From contig JAKPDW010000021.1 in assembly GCA_029552245.1 (NCBI GenBank), forward strand, positions 1-64,000: 64,000 nt of DNA, given 5' to 3'. A model generated the notes under the pieces. The model was not told where the DNA came from. It saw nothing but the letters and a program-made list of their open reading frames with translations, and did not search any database. Source of the stretch: Deltaproteobacteria bacterium. GTDB taxonomy: Bacteria > Desulfobacterota > Desulfomonilia > UBA1062. This document shows positions 41,453-50,175 of the stretch, piece after piece. Each line of letters starts with the position of its first letter. The first letter of the stretch is position 1. Position numbers and translations under genes: made by a program.

Positions 41453-42487
41453 ATGCCCGCTTCCTTTCCGGATGACGCCCACGGGTGTGAGGCCGGGGCT
41501 TTCCCGCACCGACGCACCGGTTCCCGCAGGAAACACCTGGGCAGCCTTTTCGCGGGGTGGTCGGCACTTCTGCTCGCCCTGCTGTCGCCTGGCCTTTGCC
41601 CTTCCCATGCCATGGACCTCGATGGGAGCATGGAGGTGTCCTGCGTGTCCATGACAGGCTTGACCACCTCCCGCACCTCGTACGACGGGGGTACAAGCGT
41701 CCTCAAGTGGCCGGTGGAGGGGGTGATGCCGTCGATGCGCGCGCGCCTTTCTTTCCGGGAGACCGTGGATGCAAGCATCCAGGTCACGGCCACGCCGTGG
41801 TACTCCCAGGATTCCAGGATGAGGGACTTCGACTACCTGGACGAGAGCGAGTGGAACAGGCAGGCGCACGAAGGGGTGGACATCTACTCGGAGACCGAGA
41901 CCGAGGCGAAGACCGTGGAACTGTCAACGCACCTCAGGTTCCTCCCTGTCTGCACAGGGTTCATGAGGGCGGGCCTCACCGCGGGATACAGCCGCAGGGA
42001 GCACGACTTCAGGGGTTTCGACACGATACAGACAGGCCACGGTCCCTGGGTCGACCAGGCGCGCACGCTCAAGGGGCCGAGCACCCTCTACAGCGTGAAG
42101 TACGAGATCTACTCGGCCGGGGTGGCCGTCGAGTGGACTTGCTTCGAGTCCCTCGCCGTCGCCCTGGAATGGGCCTCCCTGCCCGTCGTCCACGCAACGG
42201 ACGAGGACGACCACCTGAGGCGGAACCGGGCGGGCAGATCGAGCACGAGGGGATCGGGATACAGGACCTCGGTGTACGCCCTGGCCCCAGTCGGCCGAAG
42301 GCTCGCCGTCACGATGTCCTGCACCCACGAGCGCTTCGACACGGACGGGCGCCAGACCCAGTACTGGTACGGCGACGATCCCGCCACACCGGGTTTCAAC
42401 GATACGGGCTATGGTCTCGGCGGCATCAGGACGGACCTGGACTCCAGGTGCACGACCCTGTCCATAGGCTCGCGTGTCGCGTTCTGA
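41453..42487 (+). CDS. Omptin-family outer-membrane protease homologue
   Basis: 344 residues from the ATG with GAGGAA upstream (41453); an ATG at 41414 would add an unlikely N-terminus. A long basic N-region precedes the hydrophobic signal core (about residues 30-50). The mature part is a barrel of alternating strands ending in Arg-Val-Ala-Phe. Catalytic sites line up with OmpT: Asp125-Phe-Asp127 for Asp83/Asp85 (Met-x-Asp-x-Asp-x-x-Asp context) and Asp252-Asp-His254 for Asp210-Glu-His212. Omptins cleave between basic residues and need lipopolysaccharide. Known members are mostly gammaproteobacterial. Motif match is by eye; fold is inferred. Confidence 0.75.
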   Translation: MPASFPDDAHGCEAGAFPHRRTGSRRKHLGSLFAGWSALLLALLSPGLCPSHAMDLDGSMEVSCVSMTGLTTSRTSYDGGTSVLKWPVEGVMPSMRARLSFRETVDASIQVTATPWYSQDSRMRDFDYLDESEWNRQAHEGVDIYSETETEAKTVELSTHLRFLPVCTGFMRAGLTAGYSRREHDFRGFDTIQTGHGPWVDQARTLKGPSTLYSVKYEIYSAGVAVEWTCFESLAVALEWASLPVVHATDEDDHLRRNRAGRSSTRGSGYRTSVYALAPVGRRLAVTMSCTHERFDTDGRQTQYWYGDDPATPGFNDTGYGLGGIRTDLDSRCTTLSIGSRVAF

Positions 42488-42519
42488 CGCCCATCGGCGC
42501 GCGGGGAGGCGGGCATGGC

Positions 42520-42548
42520 TTGCGGCAGGCGTCGTCGCCGCTTATAAT
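42520..42548 (+). promoter_or_regulatory. Sigma70 promoter of the receiver-TPR gene
   Basis: TTGCGG (42520-42525), 17-bp spacer, TATAAT (42543-42548); the ATG is 17 bases beyond. The -10 is a perfect consensus. Confidence 0.7.
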
Positions 42549-42565
42549 CATGAAAAAACAGGGCC

Positions 42566-43582
42566 ATGAGATCATACTCCTCGCTCAAGATACTCGTCGT
42601 GGGAACTGGGACGTTCTACCACCACAACCTCGAGAACATGCTCACCAAGATCGGCTTTCCCGCCCCTGAGCACGCAGACGACGGGCCTTCCGGGTGGGAG
42701 GCCGTGAAGCGCCTCATGCCGGACATCGTGGTCGCCCAGTGGGACATGCCGGAGATGAACGGCCTGGCGCTGCTCAAGGTCATCCGGTCGGACCCCTTCC
42801 ACGGCGAGACCCCTGTCATCCTCTGTACCAACGAGATCACCAAGAGCGACGTGATCAAGGCCGGGGAGTCGGGCGTGAACGCCATCCTCGTGGAGCCCTT
42901 GAGCATCGAGGTCCTCGAGCAGAAGATCAACCTCATCCTCGAGTTCGACATGACGCCGTCGACGAAACAGGCAAGGGCCTACCTGGAAAAGGGCGACAGG
43001 TACATGAGGGCGGGGCTGTTCGACCTCGCGCTCAAGGAGTACGAGCGGGTGCTCACCATCCTCGAGTCGGCCGAGGTCTACTACAATATCGGCTACATCA
43101 AGACAGCCCGGGGGGAATACGACGAGGCCCTGGTGGCGTTCAGGAAGGCGACGCAGATCAACCAGCTCTTCGCGAAGGCATACCAGGCCATGGCCGAGGT
43201 GTACATCAAGCTCGGCGACAAGGCCATGGCCGAGAAGTACCTCAACATGGCGGGGGAGATCTTCCTCGAGCGGGAGATGCACGAGAAGGCCGAGAGCGTG
43301 TTCAACGAGATCATCGCGCTCAATCCCGAGACCACGAACGTGTACAACAGCCTGGGCATCCTCTACCGCAGGCAGAACCGACACGCCGACGCGGTCAAGG
43401 TGTACCAGAAGGCCGTCAAGATCGACCCTGAGGACGAGAACATCCACTTCAACATGGGGAGGGCGTACCTGGAGATGGGCCAGCACGAACTCGCGAGGCA
43501 GTGTTTCAAGAAGGCCCTCGAGCTCAACCCCAGGTTCGACACCGCCCAGGCCATGCTCAAGGCGCTCGAGTCCATCGACTAG
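42566..43582 (+). CDS. Degenerate receiver domain fused to TPR repeats
   Basis: 338 residues. Residues 6-128 have the CheY-like pattern, but the acidic pair is Gly-Thr-Gly, the phospho-acceptor is Gln58 (Val-Val-Ala-Gln-Trp-Asp-Met-Pro) and the conserved Lys is Glu110. So it should not be phosphorylated normally. Residues about 135-335 are five or six TPR units with Tyr-Asn-Ile-Gly and Pro-Glu-Asp-Glu-Asn-Ile-like turns. Likely a protein-binding scaffold, for example for motility or type IV pili, but no neighbour confirms this. Own promoter; converges on the PFK-2-like gene. Confidence 0.85.
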   Translation: MRSYSSLKILVVGTGTFYHHNLENMLTKIGFPAPEHADDGPSGWEAVKRLMPDIVVAQWDMPEMNGLALLKVIRSDPFHGETPVILCTNEITKSDVIKAGESGVNAILVEPLSIEVLEQKINLILEFDMTPSTKQARAYLEKGDRYMRAGLFDLALKEYERVLTILESAEVYYNIGYIKTARGEYDEALVAFRKATQINQLFAKAYQAMAEVYIKLGDKAMAEKYLNMAGEIFLEREMHEKAESVFNEIIALNPETTNVYNSLGILYRRQNRHADAVKVYQKAVKIDPEDENIHFNMGRAYLEMGQHELARQCFKKALELNPRFDTAQAMLKALESID

Positions 43583-43640
43583 CCCCCCGGGCGCCTACCG
43601 GGCGCGGATGCGTGATCACCGCACGGCCCGGCTCCCGTCT

Positions 43641-43680
43641 CTCTGGCGGCCCGGGGAAGGCCGGAGGCCACCCGCCAGAG
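43641..43680. terminator. Inverted repeat between convergent genes
   Basis: CTCTGGCGG (43641-43649) and CCGCCAGAG (43672-43680) form a perfect 9-bp stem with further GGCC pairing inside. No T-run follows either strand, so its role as a bidirectional terminator is a guess from its position. Confidence 0.4.
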
Positions 43681-43712
43681 GGGATCCGGGCAGCCACGCC
43701 GGGCGCTTGCCT

Positions 43713-44963
43713 CTATCGGCCGGCCCTCCTGAAGTCGTACCTCTTCAGCTCGAACACCTTCCTGTCCTGGGTGGCCACGATGTGGTAGAACTTGTCCTGG
43801 GGGACGTAGATGTACGGCACGTCTTCCTCCCTGCGGTAGAGGAAGTGCGACAGGATCATGCGGTTGACCGCCCTGTGCCCGACGATCATGATGTTGTCGG
43901 GCTTCTGGTTCAGGAAGAAGGCCTTCTTGATGCCTATCTTGATGCGCTCCTTCATGGTCGCGTACCCTTCGCCCAGGGGGTAGGTGTAGTTGTACTTGTC
44001 CGCCTTGCGCGCGGCATAGACGTCGGGCTTCAGGCGCTGTATCTCGTCGTAGGTCATGCCCTCGCAGATACCCGCGTCTATCTCGTTGAACTCCTTGAGG
44101 GGCACGATCGTGCAGTCCTCCTGGAGGGCCTGGATGTAGTGGGCGGTCTGGATCGTGCGCTTCTTCTCGCTCGTGAAGATGTAGGCGATCTTCTTCTTCT
44201 GGAAGAACCGGCCCAGGGCCTGCGCCTGGGTTATTCCCCTGTGGGTGAGGTCCGGATCACCGCCGATCCGGTCTTCAACGTTGAACTCGCTCTCGGTGTG
44301 CCTGATCAGGAAGAGGCTCTTGACGACGTCGGTGACGAGGCAGTCCCTGATGCGGGAATACAGGGGGATCTGGTCCTCGATCTGCTCGTCTATGACCCTG
44401 TTGTGAAGTGAATCCATGGTGATGTAGTTCCGCTCCACGTGGAGGGGGTTGTAGATCTCCCTGTAATACTCGATGCGTTTCTTGAATTCCATGACAGCCG
44501 TCTCTTCGGGCATCCCCGCGAACTCGTTGGTCCGGACCTTGTGGCGGATGCTCAGGTCCACGATCTCCACGTCGTTGTTCACGCACTCGATGTAGAGGAT
44601 GGGGTGGTCGTCGAGCTGCTGCTCGATGAGTTCCCGCCTCGACCTGCTCACGTTGGTGGCGTCCAGTATGGCCACCTGGCCCTTGTTCCTGAGGTAGGCC
44701 TTGGCCCGCCTCATGTTCATGAGCGCGAACTCCTTCCTGAGCTGGACCGCGGCCGTGTTGCGCGGGTCGTAGAAGTCCGACATCCATGTTTCCTGCGGCG
44801 CCAGCTTCCTCCTGAGCTCGCCGTTGTTGTAGATCATGGTGTGGATGTCGTTCTTTGTGAAGATGTCCTGGAGCCTATTGGCCACCGTGGACTTGCCCTG
44901 GGACGGCAGGCCCACCATCACGATGTAGAGTTTCTCGTCCTTGGGGATCATGGGCACCTTCAT
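43713..44963 (-). CDS. 6-phosphofructo-2-kinase/fructose-2,6-bisphosphatase-like protein
   Basis: 416 residues from ATG 44963; ATG 44951 with AAGGTG upstream is an alternative. The N-terminal P-loop Gly-Leu-Pro-Ser-Gln-Gly-Lys-Ser and Asp-Ala-Thr-Asn-Val-Ser-Arg-x-Arg-Arg match the 6PF2K kinase. The phosphatase half begins near residue 218 with Ile-Arg-His-Thr-Glu-Ser-Glu-Phe-Asn (RHG becomes RHT). It keeps Gly-Gly-Asp, Lys-Arg-Thr-Ile-Gln-Thr-Ala, Glu-Ile-Asp-Ala-Gly-Ile-Cys-Glu and Gly-His-Arg-Ala-Val-x-Arg. Order, length and motifs match eukaryotic PFKFB. That enzyme makes and degrades fructose 2,6-bisphosphate; whether this one does is unknown, and another nucleotide- or sugar-phosphate role is possible. 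Confidence 0.82.
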   Translation of the reverse strand: MKVPMIPKDEKLYIVMVGLPSQGKSTVANRLQDIFTKNDIHTMIYNNGELRRKLAPQETWMSDFYDPRNTAAVQLRKEFALMNMRRAKAYLRNKGQVAILDATNVSRSRRELIEQQLDDHPILYIECVNNDVEIVDLSIRHKVRTNEFAGMPEETAVMEFKKRIEYYREIYNPLHVERNYITMDSLHNRVIDEQIEDQIPLYSRIRDCLVTDVVKSLFLIRHTESEFNVEDRIGGDPDLTHRGITQAQALGRFFQKKKIAYIFTSEKKRTIQTAHYIQALQEDCTIVPLKEFNEIDAGICEGMTYDEIQRLKPDVYAARKADKYNYTYPLGEGYATMKERIKIGIKKAFFLNQKPDNIMIVGHRAVNRMILSHFLYRREEDVPYIYVPQDKFYHIVATQDRKVFELKRYDFRRAGR

Positions 44964-45423
44964 AGCACCCGCAGGTGCGGGGCACAAGGGCATGTCCGGG
45001 GCGCGCCACGGGCCGCCGGCGCCCGGGCGGCCCGCGGGCTGCCCGGGAGGGCTGCCGGCCTCATCCCCGGGCCGATGCATATGCCATCCAGACACCCCCG
45101 CATCCTGAACGAGGGGCGGGGATACGAAGTGGGGGCCGCGTGCGGCACACACAACGGACGATCGCCCTTACCGTACTCCTCGAAGCATCCGGGGTCGAGA
45201 CGACAACGAGCCCGGACGAAGTTCTTGCCCGAGAGAAACCCGGCGTTCACGATCGGGCAGAGGCAGGACTCACCGCCTGGTGGCCGCTGCATCCCATTGC
45301 GCCATGAGCAGAGGCTCGCACTGCCTCCCGAGCGAGCCCCGGCAAGAGGGCGCCGCCCTTCTGACACGCAAAGATCCGCTCGACACAACGATCCGCAGGC
45401 CCTCCAGGCCGGAGAAAAACACC
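44964..45423. other. Gene-free region with a G+C-rich hairpin
   Basis: About 460 bp. GGGCCGCC-N8-GGCGGCCC (45010-45033) lies some 50 bases upstream of the PFK-2-like start on its transcript side. It could affect leader folding. The frame of the PFK-2-like gene extends upstream here, but its sequence is low complexity and is not counted as coding. Confidence 0.45.
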
Positions 45424-45451
45424 TTGACAACCACAGGCTCTGTCATTAGAA
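45424..45451 (+). promoter_or_regulatory. Likely promoter of the tRNA-Gln/tRNA-Glu pair
   Basis: A perfect -35 TTGACA (45424-45429) is followed after 16 bp by TTAGAA, a poor -10. Distance to the tRNA (14 bases) is reasonable. Confidence 0.45.
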
Positions 45452-45464
45452 GAGCAAAGTACGC

Positions 45465-45538
45465 TGGGGGATGGTCTAACGGCAAGACAGCGGACTCTGA
45501 CTCCGTTTATCTAGGTTCGAATCCTAGTCCCCCAGCCA
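45465..45538 (+). tRNA. tRNA-Gln (CTG)
   Basis: Acceptor TGGGGGA pairs with TCCCCCA; U1-A72 is the known identity feature of tRNA-Gln. Loop CTCTGAC gives anticodon CTG. G73 and encoded CCA present. 74 nt. Confidence 0.96.
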
Positions 45539-45551
45539 GCGTACAGCGTGC

Positions 45552-45627
45552 GGTCCCATCGTCTAGTGGCCTAGGACAACGGCCTCTCACGCCGTAAACA
45601 GGGGTTCGATTCCCCTTGGGACTACCA
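45552..45627 (+). tRNA. tRNA-Glu (CTC)
   Basis: Acceptor GGTCCCA pairs with TGGGACT, leaving a G1-U72 wobble; loop CTCTCAC gives anticodon CTC; A73 and CCA encoded. 13 bases after tRNA-Gln, so one transcript. Confidence 0.95.
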
Positions 45628-45646
45628 GGATGACAGGTTTCAGCGA

Positions 45647-45687
45647 GAGCCCCGGTGTACCGTTCGGTGCACCGGGGCTCTTCTTTG
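45647..45687 (+). terminator. Terminator of the tRNA operon
   Basis: GAGCCCCGGTG (45647-45657) pairs with CACCGGGGCTC (45670-45680), 12-nt loop, then TTCTTTG. It lies 20 bases after the tRNA-Glu CCA. Confidence 0.85.
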
Positions 45688-45822
45688 TCACTCCCCTGAA
45701 GGGCCACATTTGTTGTGCGCAGTTAGTCACCCATGAGGCATAAGCATACGTTCGCCGAGAGTGCGACGTATCCACCATTCCAGGTGATGGGCTGGGTCAC
45801 GGTACTGGTTTGACATAAGAAC

Positions 45823-45854
45823 GGGGGAGACGGCATGGTGACGCCGTCTCCCCC
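45823..45854 (-). terminator. Terminator of the secreted-protein gene
   Basis: GGGGGAGACGGC / GCCGTCTCCCCC is a perfect 12-bp inverted repeat with an 8-nt loop, 27 bases after the stop of the minus-strand gene; on that strand GTTCTTATG follows. Confidence 0.75.
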
Positions 45855-45880
45855 GCTGGGAGTCATCATCAACGCGACAG

Positions 45881-47182
45881 CTACTTGTCCTTCCTGAAGC
45901 TCATGCGGGCGAACACCGCACACAAGAGCCCCATGAGCACGGGCGCCAGCGCTCCTCCCTGGGCCGAGGCCGTCTCGATGAAACACTTGATCCCCAGAAT
46001 CCTGTCTTCTTTGTCGTGAGCGAGGTTGTAGTAATCCTCGTAGTTGTCCTCGTCCTCTTCCTCTTCCGCAATCCCCTCGCAGGTGATCTGGACACTGTCT
46101 GCATTCGTGACGTCCTCGTCGGTCTGGGACGTGGCGGTCAGGGTGACCGTGTCGATCAGCCCTACGGCACTTGACGGCACCCTGACTCTCACCAAGACCG
46201 TCGCGACCTCTCCGGAATCGACGCTCACGGTGTCCCCGCCCGGCAGACTCACCTGCCAGCCGAGATCGGACGCCGCATGAAGGGTAAAGGTATCGGTATC
46301 CTCCTGGAAGTTCTGGATAATGAAGTTGAGATCCACCACCTCCCCAGCGTTGCGGGTTTCATCGGAGGGCGCGATGACCTGCACATTGCCGGCCTCGGTC
46401 CACTTCTCGTAGGCCGTTATCACCCACGACTGGCCGGGCTCGAGGCTCGCCCGGTTCCATTGGAGATAGTAACCGGCATCGATATAATTCGGGTCAGCCT
46501 CATTCGGCAGGTCACCAACATTTACGGCATACTCGTTTCCATCATCATAATACCCGCCGTAATACCGGTCCGCACGCGACCCGACACCGCCGTAGAAACC
46601 CATGATCCCGCTCACATCCGGGTTCCTCAGATAGATCATGCCCAGGGTCTCGTTCCAGTAGCTCCGCGCGGCGTCATCCCCCCCGAAATAGGTGTCTCCG
46701 CCGTGGAAGAACTTGCAGTTCGTGTACGTCACGCCGCTGTCGTTCGTGATCGTCCACGTCATCTTGTAGTAGCTCTGTCCGTTCGTGTAGTCCACCGTCT
46801 GGGTGACGGTCACCCCCGAGTCCCCCGCATCCATCACCGTGACGATCCTCCAGGTGTTGGGTTTCGTATTTCCGACCGGCGTGAACGCCGTGGCACCATA
46901 CCCGACCTGGTAGCTGCTGCCATATTTCTCGGTAACGGGGATGCCATCCCCCACGTCGAACATGAGCACCGATCCCCAGGAATCTTCGCTATAGTACTGG
47001 TAGACGCCCTGATACCACAGGGCCATTGTCCCCGTGTCGTCCACAAAGATATCCAGGGGGTCACCATCTATGGACTGGGTCGCAGCCCATGCCCCAGATG
47101 CCGCCGCAAAACCTGCCTGCAGGCAGCACACCGCCGCCAGCACATACCACCCGATACGCCGTTTCAGCTCTCCTCTCGTCAT
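45881..47182 (-). CDS. Secreted beta-rich protein with C-terminal membrane anchor
   Basis: 433 residues from the ATG at 47182, behind GGGAGGG; a GTG at 47200 is also possible. A signal peptide (to about residue 34) precedes a Tyr/Gly/Asp-rich region of about 240 residues. A Big/NEW3-like beta-sandwich follows (Glu-Val-Val-Asp-Leu-Asn-Phe ... Val-Leu-Val-Arg-Val-Arg-Val). Then come an acidic Glu/Asp linker, Cys-Phe-Ile-Glu-Thr-Ala-Ser, a hydrophobic helix and a basic tail (Arg-Lys-Asp-Lys). That tail plan resembles proteobacterial C-terminal sorting signals. It is probably a surface or outer-membrane-exposed protein; its binding target is unknown. No sortase-like enzyme is nearby. Confidence 0.7.
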   Translation of the reverse strand: MTRGELKRRIGWYVLAAVCCLQAGFAAASGAWAATQSIDGDPLDIFVDDTGTMALWYQGVYQYYSEDSWGSVLMFDVGDGIPVTEKYGSSYQVGYGATAFTPVGNTKPNTWRIVTVMDAGDSGVTVTQTVDYTNGQSYYKMTWTITNDSGVTYTNCKFFHGGDTYFGGDDAARSYWNETLGMIYLRNPDVSGIMGFYGGVGSRADRYYGGYYDDGNEYAVNVGDLPNEADPNYIDAGYYLQWNRASLEPGQSWVITAYEKWTEAGNVQVIAPSDETRNAGEVVDLNFIIQNFQEDTDTFTLHAASDLGWQVSLPGGDTVSVDSGEVATVLVRVRVPSSAVGLIDTVTLTATSQTDEDVTNADSVQITCEGIAEEEEDEDNYEDYYNLAHDKEDRILGIKCFIETASAQGGALAPVLMGLLCAVFARMSFRKDK

Positions 47183-47968
47183 ACATGCCCTCCCCCGCAC
47201 CTCATTGCCTCCAGGTCCGCGTGCACCGTTCTCTCAACCTCTGCCCGTGACTGCGGACAGGCCCGAGAAAAGGCGCACCATACCAGCCGGCTGTGCGTGT
47301 CCATCTGTTCTATGGAATGATCTTAGCCCCGAACAATCCTGTTTCCGTGTACCTGCAACCGACGAGCAAATCCCCGTCTCCTTGCCGCCACAAGAGTTCC
47401 AGGGACTCTGCACCTTCACCAATCATGCTCGCCACGATACCCCGTGGATCACGGCCCATGAATACGGAAGCGACCAGTGTGCGGCTCACGGATGTGCTGG
47501 TCGTCAACGGCGCTGGACGTCTTGCTTCATGGCCTACATTGGTCTCAACGATGCATGAAAACACCCTGCCTGTCAACGGACATTCTCTGAACACAGACGT
47601 TCCAGGCCGGGCGGGACGACTCAGGGAAAACCCGATGTTCTGGGCTCCGGCTCGGACGTGACCGTTTGGCACCCTCTGCGTCCTGGATGCGCATTCCTTC
47701 GATGCACTGCATGACACCCGGCCTTCGTCGGCGAAAACGCCTCGGACAAGGGTGCTCAAGCGCACCCTCGGCCGTTCGGGACGAGGTCTGTCGCGATACC
47801 TTTGACACCACTTACGAGGTCCCAAGAGCCCGCAGAGGACGTCCCCGTTCACGAAGCCGCTCGTCACGCCCCATACGCCGCCCAAGACGCCGGCTTGCAC
47901 GACGCCGCCGCTCGCGGCGGAGGTGAGGCACCGCCGCCCGTCACGGGCTTGGACCATGCGTTCAGCCG
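47183..47968. other. Gene-free region before glnS
   Basis: Nearly 790 bp. Several open frames overlap on both strands, none with a ribosome site or a recognisable product; base composition is lower in G+C than the flanks. I see no RNA gene or repeat here. Confidence 0.45.
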
Positions 47969-47997
47969 TTCAAAACGCCTCGTCCCTGTGGTATAAG
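47969..47997 (+). promoter_or_regulatory. Sigma70 promoter of glnS
   Basis: TTCAAA (47969-47974), 17-bp spacer, TATAAG (47992-47997). The predicted start is about 30 bases above the glnS ATG. Confidence 0.6.
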
Positions 47998-48033
47998 ACA
48001 TAGAACTCAACGTGAGTGCCGAGGTACCCGTCC

Positions 48034-50175
48034 ATGGCAGGACCGACGAAGAACGCACCACCTTCAGGCGCAACAGACCCGTCCAGGCCCGTTGACTTCA
48101 TCAGGGCCATCATCAACGACCACATGAGGACCGGGAGGTTCGAGGGTAAGGTCCACACGCGCTTCCCGCCGGAGCCGAACGGCTACCTGCACATAGGCCA
48201 CGCCAAGTCGATCTTCCTGAACTTCGGCATCGCGCAGGAGTACGAAGGCCTGTGCAACCTGCGCTTCGACGACACGAACCCCTCCAAGGAGGACCAGGAG
48301 TACATCGACTCCATCATCGAGGACGTGAGGTGGCTCGGGATGGACTGGGGGGACCGGATGTTCTTCGCCTCGGACTACTTCGAGAAGACCTACGAGCTGG
48401 CCGAGGAGCTCATAAAAAAGGGGCTCGCCTACGTGTGCGACCTCACCCCGGAGGAGGTCAGGCAGTACCGGGGGACCCTCACCGAGCCGGGCAGGGAGAG
48501 CCCGTATCGCAACCGCAGCGTGGAGGAGAATCTCGAGCTGTTCAGGCGGATGAGGGCCGGCGAGTTCGAAGACGGCTCGAGGACGCTCAGGGCGAAGATA
48601 GACATGGCCTCTCCCAACATGAACATGAGGGACCCCGTGATCTACAGGATCCTCAGGGCGACGCACCACCGGACGGGCGACGACTGGTGTATCTACCCCA
48701 TGTACGACTTCGCCCACCCCATCTCCGACTCCCTCGAAGGCATCACCCATTCCATCTGCACGCTCGAGTTCGAGGATCACCGCCCGCTGTACGACTGGTT
48801 CCTGGAGAAGCTCGGCATGTTCCACTCCCAGCAGATCGAGTTCGCGAGGCTGAACCTCAGCTACACCCTCATGAGCAAGCGGAGGCTCCTGGAGCTCGTG
48901 GAACTGGGCGTGGTGGAGGGCTGGGACGATCCGCGCATGCCGACCATCGCCGGGCTGCGCCGCAGGGGGTACACGCCAGAGGCCATCAGGAAATTCTGCG
49001 ATCGCATCGGCGTGTCGAAGAAAGACAGCATGGTGGACCTGGCGCTGCTCGAGCACGTGGTACGGGAAGACCTCAACGAACGGTGTCCGCGCGTGATGGC
49101 CGTGCTCGACCCCCTGAGGCTGACCATCGAGAACTACCCCGAGGGCCTTGTCGAGGAGTTCGAGATACCGAACCACCCGGACAGGCCTGAGATGGGGACG
49201 AGGAAGGTCCCCTTCTGCAAGACCCTGTATATCGAGCGGGACGATTTCAGCGAGGACCCGCCCCCGAAATTCCACAGGCTCGCACCCGGCAAGGAGGTGA
49301 GGCTCAGGGGCGCTTACCTCGTGACCTGCACCGGGGTGGACAGAGACCCCCGGACCGGCGAGACCGTGGGCGTCAGGTGCGCCTACGACCCAGCCTCTCG
49401 AGGCGGCGATGCACCCGACGGCAGAAAGGTCAGGGGCACCATCCACTGGGTGTCGGCCGAGCACGCCGTCGAGGCGGAGGTGAGGCTGTACGACCGTCTC
49501 TTCACGGTGGAGAACATCGCCGCCGAGGCCGAGAGGACGGGCAGGGACTACAAAGACTTCCTCAACCCCGCCTCCCTCGTGGTCCTCAGGGGGTGCAAGA
49601 TGGAGCCCTCGGTCAAGGACGCCCCCGCCTACAGCAGGTTCCAGTTCGAGCGCCAGGGCTACTTCTGCGTCGACCCGAAGGCAACGTCGCCGGGCAGGCC
49701 CGTCTTCAACAGGACCGTCCAGCTCAGGGACACCTGGGCGAAGATCGAGAAGGCCTCTGCCGGCAAGGCCGCTGGACCAGGCTCGGAAACGGCCGCGGAG
49801 GGCAAGGGCGCCTCTCCCTCGGAAGGTGACCATGGCGTGGAGGCCCGCGAGATCACCATCGAGGACTTCACCAAGGTCGACCTCAGGGTGGGGCGCGTGC
49901 TCGAGGCGCACGCCGTGGAAGGCTCGGACAAGCTGGTGCGGCTCCTGGTGGATCTCGGGGAGCCGAGACCAAGGAACATCGTCGCTGGCATACGGAAGGC
50001 CTATCCCGAGCCGGTCGGGCTCGTCGGGAAGCTCGTGCTGGTGGTCGCCAACCTCAGGCCGAGGAAGATGAGGTCCGGCCTGTCGGAAGGCATGATCCTG
50101 GCCGCGGGCAGCGGCGATCACTGGCGCATCTGCACGGTCGACGGCGACATGTCGCCGGGAGCGAAGGTGTCCTGA
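48034..50175 (+). CDS. glnS: Glutaminyl-tRNA synthetase with C-terminal MetRS-type tRNA-binding domain
   Basis: 713 residues from ATG 48034 with GAGGT 8 bases upstream; GTG 48016 is less likely. Residues about 15-550 are class I GlnRS: [12 protein letters not shown], Phe-Asp-Asp-Thr-Asn-Pro, and Leu-Met-Ser-Lys-Arg (KMSKS), then the two-barrel anticodon domain. A Lys/Ala/Gly/Glu linker leads to residues 603-713: [14 protein letters not shown] ... Ala-Asn-Leu-Arg-Pro-Arg-Lys-Met, the EMAPII/Trbp111-like OB domain normally at the MetRS C-terminus. It should add nonspecific tRNA affinity. tRNA-Gln and tRNA-Glu lie 2.4 kb upstream. Confidence 0.93.
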   Translation: MAGPTKNAPPSGATDPSRPVDFIRAIINDHMRTGRFEGKVHTRFPPEPNGYLHIGHAKSIFLNFGIAQEYEGLCNLRFDDTNPSKEDQEYIDSIIEDVRWLGMDWGDRMFFASDYFEKTYELAEELIKKGLAYVCDLTPEEVRQYRGTLTEPGRESPYRNRSVEENLELFRRMRAGEFEDGSRTLRAKIDMASPNMNMRDPVIYRILRATHHRTGDDWCIYPMYDFAHPISDSLEGITHSICTLEFEDHRPLYDWFLEKLGMFHSQQIEFARLNLSYTLMSKRRLLELVELGVVEGWDDPRMPTIAGLRRRGYTPEAIRKFCDRIGVSKKDSMVDLALLEHVVREDLNERCPRVMAVLDPLRLTIENYPEGLVEEFEIPNHPDRPEMGTRKVPFCKTLYIERDDFSEDPPPKFHRLAPGKEVRLRGAYLVTCTGVDRDPRTGETVGVRCAYDPASRGGDAPDGRKVRGTIHWVSAEHAVEAEVRLYDRLFTVENIAAEAERTGRDYKDFLNPASLVVLRGCKMEPSVKDAPAYSRFQFERQGYFCVDPKATSPGRPVFNRTVQLRDTWAKIEKASAGKAAGPGSETAAEGKGASPSEGDHGVEAREITIEDFTKVDLRVGRVLEAHAVEGSDKLVRLLVDLGEPRPRNIVAGIRKAYPEPVGLVGKLVLVVANLRPRKMRSGLSEGMILAAGSGDHWRICTVDGDMSPGAKVS

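Noticed and set aside
47310-47957. 215-codon minus-strand frame before glnS
   Set aside because: No ribosome site, no hydrophobic or domain pattern, and equally long frames overlap it on the other strand.
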